This document shows, one piece after another, positions 50,743 to 55,379 of a DNA stretch of 55,379 nt. A model generated the notes under the pieces. That model made no database searches and was not told the origin of the DNA. It worked only from the letters and a program-made list of their open reading frames with translations. The DNA is from CAVLCC01 sp963661535. Its GTDB lineage: Bacteria > Actinomycetota > Coriobacteriia > Coriobacteriales > CADBOM01. The stretch spans positions 1 to 55,379 of the forward strand of contig CAVLCC010000007.1 in NCBI GenBank assembly GCA_963661535.1. Direction: 5' to 3'. Position 1 is the first letter of the stretch. Each line of letters opens with the position of its first letter. The position numbers were made by a program, and so were the translations under genes.

Positions 50743-51774
50743 ATGGCAAGCACAAAAACATATTATGAGACTTTGGGTGTGAGCCGCGATGCTACCACGG
50801 ATGAGATAAAGAAGGCATACCGCAAGCTGGCACGCAAATACCATCCAGATGCTGGTGGCGATGAAGATACATTTAAAGAGATCAACATCGCATATGAGAC
50901 GTTGTCGGATCCCGACAAGCGCAAACAATACGACCAGTTTGGGCAATATGCCAGCCAAGCGGGCGCCGGAGGATACCGTGGTGGATATCCTGGCGGCGGA
51001 ACATATACATATACAACTACCGGTGGACAGGTTAACTTAGAAGATATCCTCAAAGGCTTTGGAGGATTTGGCGGCTTTGCAGACATGTTTGGTGGAGCAG
51101 CTGCGGCGGGTGCTGCGGGAGCCGCAGGCGCAGGCCCTAGAACAGCTGGCGGAGGTTGTGGAGGGGGCTGTGGAGGTCACGGTGCTTCTTCCAAAACTTC
51201 AAAAGGTCGCGACATAAAAACGACTTTAAACGTCACATTTGACGAGGCATTTAGCGGAACTACCAAAAAGGTAAAACTAAGAAACCCCGACTCAGGCGAC
51301 ATTGAAGAGATTACAGTCAAGGTTCCTGCGGGTGCAGTTGATGGTGGCAAGCTTCGCTATAAAGGCAAGGGCGGCTACGGGCCTAGCGGGCAGCGCGGAG
51401 ACCTTTTGATTGTTACAAAAATTGAGCCTCATCCTGTGTTCTCTAGAAAAAATGCCGATGTATGCATGAATTTGAACGTATGGGCATGGGAGGCAGCACT
51501 TGGAACCAAGGTTACAATTCCAACTCCTTCAGGCGAGAAAATCAAGCTAAACGTGCCAGCTGGAACACAAAGCGGCAAAACGTTTGTTTTATCAGGCAAA
51601 GGTGCCCCAAAAGTTAAAGGCGAAGGTTCGGGAGACTTTAAGGTCACAGTTGAAATAAGTGTTCCGCAAAAACTTACTAATGAGCAGCGACAGGCTCTAG
51701 AGGCTCTAAAGCAGGCTGATGAACAAGTTGGCACAAGCGCTAGACCAGAAGTTGACGAACTGCTAAAGGGCTAG
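50743..51774 (+). CDS. dnaJ: Co-chaperone DnaJ without the zinc-finger domain
   Basis: The J domain (residues 1-70) has the HPD motif (YHPDAGG) that stimulates DnaK. A Gly/Phe- and Gly/Ala-rich region follows. The substrate-binding beta domains begin near residue 160 (DIKTTLNVTFDEAF). The four CxxCxGxG zinc repeats of type I DnaJ are absent; only a GGGCGGGCGG stretch remains. It is thus a type II, CbpA-like member in the place usually held by a type I DnaJ. Confidence 0.92.
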   Translation: MASTKTYYETLGVSRDATTDEIKKAYRKLARKYHPDAGGDEDTFKEINIAYETLSDPDKRKQYDQFGQYASQAGAGGYRGGYPGGGTYTYTTTGGQVNLEDILKGFGGFGGFADMFGGAAAAGAAGAAGAGPRTAGGGCGGGCGGHGASSKTSKGRDIKTTLNVTFDEAFSGTTKKVKLRNPDSGDIEEITVKVPAGAVDGGKLRYKGKGGYGPSGQRGDLLIVTKIEPHPVFSRKNADVCMNLNVWAWEAALGTKVTIPTPSGEKIKLNVPAGTQSGKTFVLSGKGAPKVKGEGSGDFKVTVEISVPQKLTNEQRQALEALKQADEQVGTSARPEVDELLKG

Positions 51775-51861
51775 GGCGCAAGGCTCACAAAACACATGCC
51801 AAGCGAGGAAAACAAGGCACACAAAAACGTGCCATACAAAAAGTGAAAGGCGATGAACTCG

Positions 51862-52260
51862 ATGGCTAAAAACGATGACGATAACAGGCCGCTCTTTATG
51901 ATCAGTGTGGCGGCGGAGTTAACAGGAGTGCATCCACAAACACTTAGAGCTTATGAGGCCAAAGGACTGGTGGTTCCAAAACGCACGGCTGGCAATACGA
52001 GAATGTATTCTAAGGCCGATATAGACCGCCTAGACCTAATAGGAGATTTAACCGATGAGGGCATAAATCTCGCGGGTGTTATTAGAATTTTGGATCTTGA
52101 GCATCGTCTTGAAGAGAGGGAAAAGAAAATTGAGGAGCTTGAACGTCGCAACAGACAGCTCGAAAAAGACGTTCACGATCTAAAGATGAGAGAAACTATT
52201 AAGGCAATAGTTAAGGTTGACCAAGAGCCAAAAAGGTATCCTTGGGACAGCCTAGAATAA
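51862..52260 (+). CDS. hspR: Heat-shock repressor HspR (MerR family)
   Basis: HspR represses the heat-shock genes in Actinobacteria, usually with DnaK as co-repressor. It has the MerR-type HTH (ISVAAELTGVHPQTLRAYEAKGLV), the following wing (GNTRMYSKADIDRL), and a Glu/Arg coiled coil of about 35 residues. The ATG at 51862 is favoured by its spacing from AAAGG; one at 51853 is possible. It lies between dnaJ and clpB. Confidence 0.93.
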   Translation: MAKNDDDNRPLFMISVAAELTGVHPQTLRAYEAKGLVVPKRTAGNTRMYSKADIDRLDLIGDLTDEGINLAGVIRILDLEHRLEEREKKIEELERRNRQLEKDVHDLKMRETIKAIVKVDQEPKRYPWDSLE

Positions 52261-52284
52261 AAGCTTCATACGAGAGGAGAAGCG

Positions 52285-54939
52285 ATGAGAATAGATAAAC
52301 TGGCACTTACTGCCCAAGAGGCATTTCAGTCGGCTTTTTCCATCGCAGCTGATAGCGAATCTGCAACAATGGAGCCAATGCATCTGCTAAAAGCGGTGTT
52401 AGAAGCTGACGATAACAATATAGATGCAATCATAGAAAGAGTGGGGGCAAGTCCGGAGGCTATTGAGCAGCAAATTTCTGACGAGATAGCCAAACAGCCC
52501 AAGTCAACGGGCGGAATGGGAATGCCTATACCTACTTCTGCACTCAATAAAGCAATAGACTCGGCCGTAAAAATTGCAGGCGATATGGGCGATTCGTTTG
52601 CTACAACTGAGCATTTGCTTATAGCACTTTGCGATGACAACGGAGCTGCAGGCAAGGTTCTAAATCTCGCAGGCGTTACTTCAAAAAGAGTTCGCGAGGT
52701 ATACAAAGAACTGCGCGGAGACACAAGGGTAACAGATGCTTCTAGCAAAACTCAGTTTGAGTCTTTGCAGCAGTTTGGCAGAAACCTCACAGAAGAAGCA
52801 CGCGAAGGCAAGCTCGACCCTGTGATTGGACGTTCAGAAGAAATTAGACATACAATGCAGGTTTTGAGCCGACGCACAAAAAACAACCCAGTTTTAATTG
52901 GCGAGGCTGGAACTGGCAAAACAGCAATTGTTGAGGGGCTGGCTCAAAGGATTGCATCGGGAGATGTTCCGTCTTCTCTAAAAGACAGAGACATCATCTC
53001 GCTAGATTTGCCTGCTATGCTGGCAGGAGCCAAATACCGTGGTGAGTTTGAAGACAGAATGAAAAATGTTTTGCGTGAGGTTGAGCAGTCCGATGGACAG
53101 ATCATTCTCTTTATAGATGAGCTGCATACAATTGTTGGAGCCGGAGCTACTGGCGAGGGCGCAATGGACGCACGCAACATGCTAAAGCCATCTCTTGCTA
53201 GGGGAACTCTGCACACAATTGGTGCAACTACTCTAGATGAGTATCGCAAATATATAGAGAAAGACTCGGCGCTTGCGCGTAGGTTTCAACCCGTAATGGT
53301 AAATGAGCCTACGGTCGAGGACACCCTTGCCATATTGAGGGGCTTAAAAGAAAAGTACGAAATCCATCACGGGGTTCGCATTACCGACAACGCGCTTGTG
53401 TCTGCTGCGGAGCTTTCAAACCGCTATATATCTGACAGGTTTTTGCCAGATAAGGCAATTGATCTTATGGACGAGGCGGCAAGTCGTTTGCGCATAGAAC
53501 TTGACTCAATGCCTAGCGATATAGATACCGTAGACAGACAGCTCACTCAAATGCAAATCGAGGAGCAGGCTTTGATGAAGGAGACAGACGAGGTTTCGGC
53601 CGAGAGGCTCCAGACTTTGCGCCAAAATATGTCGCAAACACGTGAGAAGCTCGATTCAATGAAGGCTTCTTGGGCAAACGAGAGAGATGTGATTGGTCGC
53701 GTTCAGCAGCTTAAGTCGCAAATTGACGAGACAAAGGTTGAGTACGATCACGCAATTAGAGACGGCGAGCTAAACCGTGCGTCTGAGCTAAAGTATGGAA
53801 CTATTCCGCAGTTGCAGTCGCAGCTGGAGCTGGCAACAAGTCAGCTAGAAGACAAGCAAGCTAAAGGCTCCATCTTAAAAGAAGAGGTGACCGAAAACGA
53901 GATAGCAGAAGTTGTCTCGGAGTGGACTGGAATACCTGTTCGCAAAATGATGGAGGGTGAGCTCGAGAAAATTCGCAACCTTGAGGCAGACCTGCACAAA
54001 CGTGTTGTTGGGCAAGACAAGGCGGTTTCGGCTGTTGCGGGTGCAATTAGGCGTAGTCGCACGGGTTTGGCCGACCCCAACAAGCCTATAGGAACTTTCT
54101 TGTTCTTAGGCCCTACAGGTGTTGGCAAAACCGAACTAGCCAAGGCTTTGGCACAGTGTCTTTTTGATGATGAGAAGTCGCTCGTGCGCATTGATATGTC
54201 TGAATATATGGAGAAGTTTAGCGTTCAGCGTTTGATAGGAGCCCCTCCAGGATACGTGGGATATGACGAGGGTGGTCAGCTAACTGAGGCTGTTCGCAGG
54301 CGTCCGTATTCTGTGATTTTGCTAGACGAAATTGAGAAGGCTCACCCCGATGTATTTAACGTGCTTCTCCAAGTGCTAGATGATGGTCGCCTAACAGATG
54401 GACAAGGTCGCGTTGTAAACTTCAGCAACTCGATTATCATCATGACCAGCAATGCTGCGTCGGTGGCAATTAGAGAAATGGCGGAGTCGGGTGACGAAGA
54501 AAATGGCGAACGAGCAATAGATGCCGCGCTTAAGCTTACGTTTAAGCCGGAGTTTATTAACAGGATTGATGATATCATCACATTTGAGCCCTTGGGAATG
54601 GAAGTTCTCGATAAGATTGTTGCTCTGCAGCTACAAGATGTGCGCAAGCGTCTTGAGCAGCAAAGAATTTCGCTTGAGATTTCTCCTGCTGCCATGGATC
54701 AGCTTTCTATTGACGGGCTCGATCCAGTATTTGGAGCGCGTCCACTCAAGAGACTTATCCAGCGAGACGTTATTGACCTTGTGGCAACAGCGATTGTGGA
54801 TGGCAAAGTGGTTCCAGGGTCGCATGTGTTGGTTGATATTGACTCAGATGGCAAGTATTATATTGAGAATATGGGACACGATTCTAGTGGACCTGAGCTT
54901 GTATCACTAGAAGATTTGGATATTGGAAGCGATTTGTAG
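52285..54939 (+). CDS. clpB: Disaggregase ClpB
   Basis: ClpB is the hexameric AAA+ motor that pulls proteins from aggregates with DnaK. The N-domain ends at about 150. AAA-1 has Walker A GEAGTGKT near residue 206, and AAA-2 has GPTGVGKTE near 609. The coiled-coil M domain (about 405-530) lies between. The C-terminal AAA-2 lid ends with VFGARPLKRLIQRDV. Length 884 is normal. AGGAGAAG precedes the start. Confidence 0.97.
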   Translation: MRIDKLALTAQEAFQSAFSIAADSESATMEPMHLLKAVLEADDNNIDAIIERVGASPEAIEQQISDEIAKQPKSTGGMGMPIPTSALNKAIDSAVKIAGDMGDSFATTEHLLIALCDDNGAAGKVLNLAGVTSKRVREVYKELRGDTRVTDASSKTQFESLQQFGRNLTEEAREGKLDPVIGRSEEIRHTMQVLSRRTKNNPVLIGEAGTGKTAIVEGLAQRIASGDVPSSLKDRDIISLDLPAMLAGAKYRGEFEDRMKNVLREVEQSDGQIILFIDELHTIVGAGATGEGAMDARNMLKPSLARGTLHTIGATTLDEYRKYIEKDSALARRFQPVMVNEPTVEDTLAILRGLKEKYEIHHGVRITDNALVSAAELSNRYISDRFLPDKAIDLMDEAASRLRIELDSMPSDIDTVDRQLTQMQIEEQALMKETDEVSAERLQTLRQNMSQTREKLDSMKASWANERDVIGRVQQLKSQIDETKVEYDHAIRDGELNRASELKYGTIPQLQSQLELATSQLEDKQAKGSILKEEVTENEIAEVVSEWTGIPVRKMMEGELEKIRNLEADLHKRVVGQDKAVSAVAGAIRRSRTGLADPNKPIGTFLFLGPTGVGKTELAKALAQCLFDDEKSLVRIDMSEYMEKFSVQRLIGAPPGYVGYDEGGQLTEAVRRRPYSVILLDEIEKAHPDVFNVLLQVLDDGRLTDGQGRVVNFSNSIIIMTSNAASVAIREMAESGDEENGERAIDAALKLTFKPEFINRIDDIITFEPLGMEVLDKIVALQLQDVRKRLEQQRISLEISPAAMDQLSIDGLDPVFGARPLKRLIQRDVIDLVATAIVDGKVVPGSHVLVDIDSDGKYYIENMGHDSSGPELVSLEDLDIGSDL

Positions 54940-55094
54940 TTGGCTTGGCGGGCGGTTGAGCTCACAAGCGTTGGAAGCTCGGCTCGTAGGCGCGACGGCT
55001 TGGCAGGCGCGGATCGTAAGAAGGTTTTGGTTTGAGTTTTGGGCGAGCTTCAAGCGTTGAGCTACACGCTGAGGATTCACGATATTTTAAGATT

Positions 55095-55130
55095 TGCGGA
55101 GTGTGAATGTGTTTCATACTCCGCATTTTT
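55095..55130 (+). terminator. Rho-independent terminator of the dnaK-clpB operon
   Basis: TGCGGAGT (55095-55102) pairs with ACTCCGCA (55118-55125), followed by TTTTT. It ends the heat-shock operon. The sequence from the clpB stop to this site shows no ORF of note. Confidence 0.88.
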
Positions 55131-55266
55131 GGTTGAAATGATTATTGCGCGCAGCCACCCCTAGTAGTAGGAATTGCATGGGATCCCAAAACAAAGGCGC
55201 ATGAGTGCATAGTGGAGGAGCTGTAAGACTTTAAGCGAAATGTCTTAAGCTATAAGTAAAAACAAA

Positions 55267-55379
55267 GGGGGCTGTGTCAAAAGGTACAGCCCCTATTTTG
55301 TATAAACAAATAATATGCATTATGTGAGTCTTCGTGAGTTTGTGTGGGTAAGAAACAATACATCATGCAACTATCACCA
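55267..55379 (-). mobile_element. Probable edge of an insertion sequence (3' end of a transposase gene)
   Basis: The hairpin GGGGCTGT...ACAGCCCC (55268-55275 with 55286-55293) looks like an IS terminal repeat. On the minus strand an open frame enters from outside the window and ends in NRGCTF just inside it, its TGA being part of the repeat at 55277-55279. Transposase genes often stop in this way within their terminal repeat. The first 50 bases also contain the copy (55321-55370) that matches the left end. The family is not identified. Confidence 0.4.

Overview
The window is an A+T-rich stretch of a bacterial chromosome. The best fit is a low-G+C member of the Actinomycetota, most likely class Coriobacteriia near Atopobium, Lancefieldella or Fannyhessea. 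The pointers are the actinobacterial heat-shock order dnaK-grpE-dnaJ-hspR-clpB, LexA boxes of the CGAAC-N4-GTTCG type, a B. subtilis-like PurF, a class B sortase, lipoproteins with lipoboxes and no outer-membrane genes. This placement is inference; no rRNA gene is present. Both ends carry the same 50-bp sequence in inverted orientation (47/50 identical), next to what looks like the 3' end of a transposase gene, so the piece is probably bounded by two copies of a repeat.

Layout. 0.2-3.1 kb: lexA with three SOS boxes shared with a divergent small tail-anchored protein, then a DUF234-type ATPase. 3.1-6.0 kb: a short-chain dehydrogenase and a small accessory module, in which a Dcm-like cytosine methyltransferase fused to an HTH domain overlaps a serine recombinase and faces a 48-aa ORF across an SsoII-like operator. 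6-10 kb: a giant RND exporter with a coiled-coil insert. 10.5-14 kb: a TIM-barrel epimerase-like protein and a polar amino-acid ABC transporter. 14.2-20 kb: cell-envelope genes (zinc-ribbon/YARHG protein, lipoprotein amidase, HEAT-repeat membrane protein, M23 peptidase). 20.2-22.1 kb: rpsF-ssb-rpsR-rplI. 22.4-25.6 kb: a DUF4143 ATPase behind four 23-bp iterons, a second zinc-ribbon/YARHG protein, tRNA-Ala(GGC) and tRNA-Gly(GCC). 25.7-29.9 kb: an FMN split-barrel protein, yqeK facing rsfS, and a two-gene unit with a vWA protein, followed by a lipoprotein-gene remnant. 30.1-32.7 kb: a Zn/Cd-type operon (free HMA chaperone plus P1B ATPase) behind an ArsR/SmtB-type operator. 32.8-34.8 kb: an aldehyde dehydrogenase homologue lacking its catalytic residues. 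35-37.4 kb: SOS-controlled ruvCAB. 37.4-41.2 kb: DUF6483-like and envelope proteins, then a 40-aa membrane microprotein coupled to sortase B. 41.4-45.2 kb: purF, purM, purN. 45.3-47.6 kb: a secreted coiled-coil hydrolase and a PpsR-type regulator. 48-55 kb: the dnaK-clpB operon.

Taken together the region is mainly chromosomal housekeeping (DNA repair, translation, purine synthesis, protein folding) with short accessory insertions. The points most worth following are the orphan HTH-Dcm/recombinase module with its SsoII-like operator, the catalytically dead aldehyde dehydrogenase with an acidic Gln-rich arm, the SOS-controlled small protein opposite lexA, the microprotein coupled to sortase B, and the Cys/His-rich propeptide of PurF.
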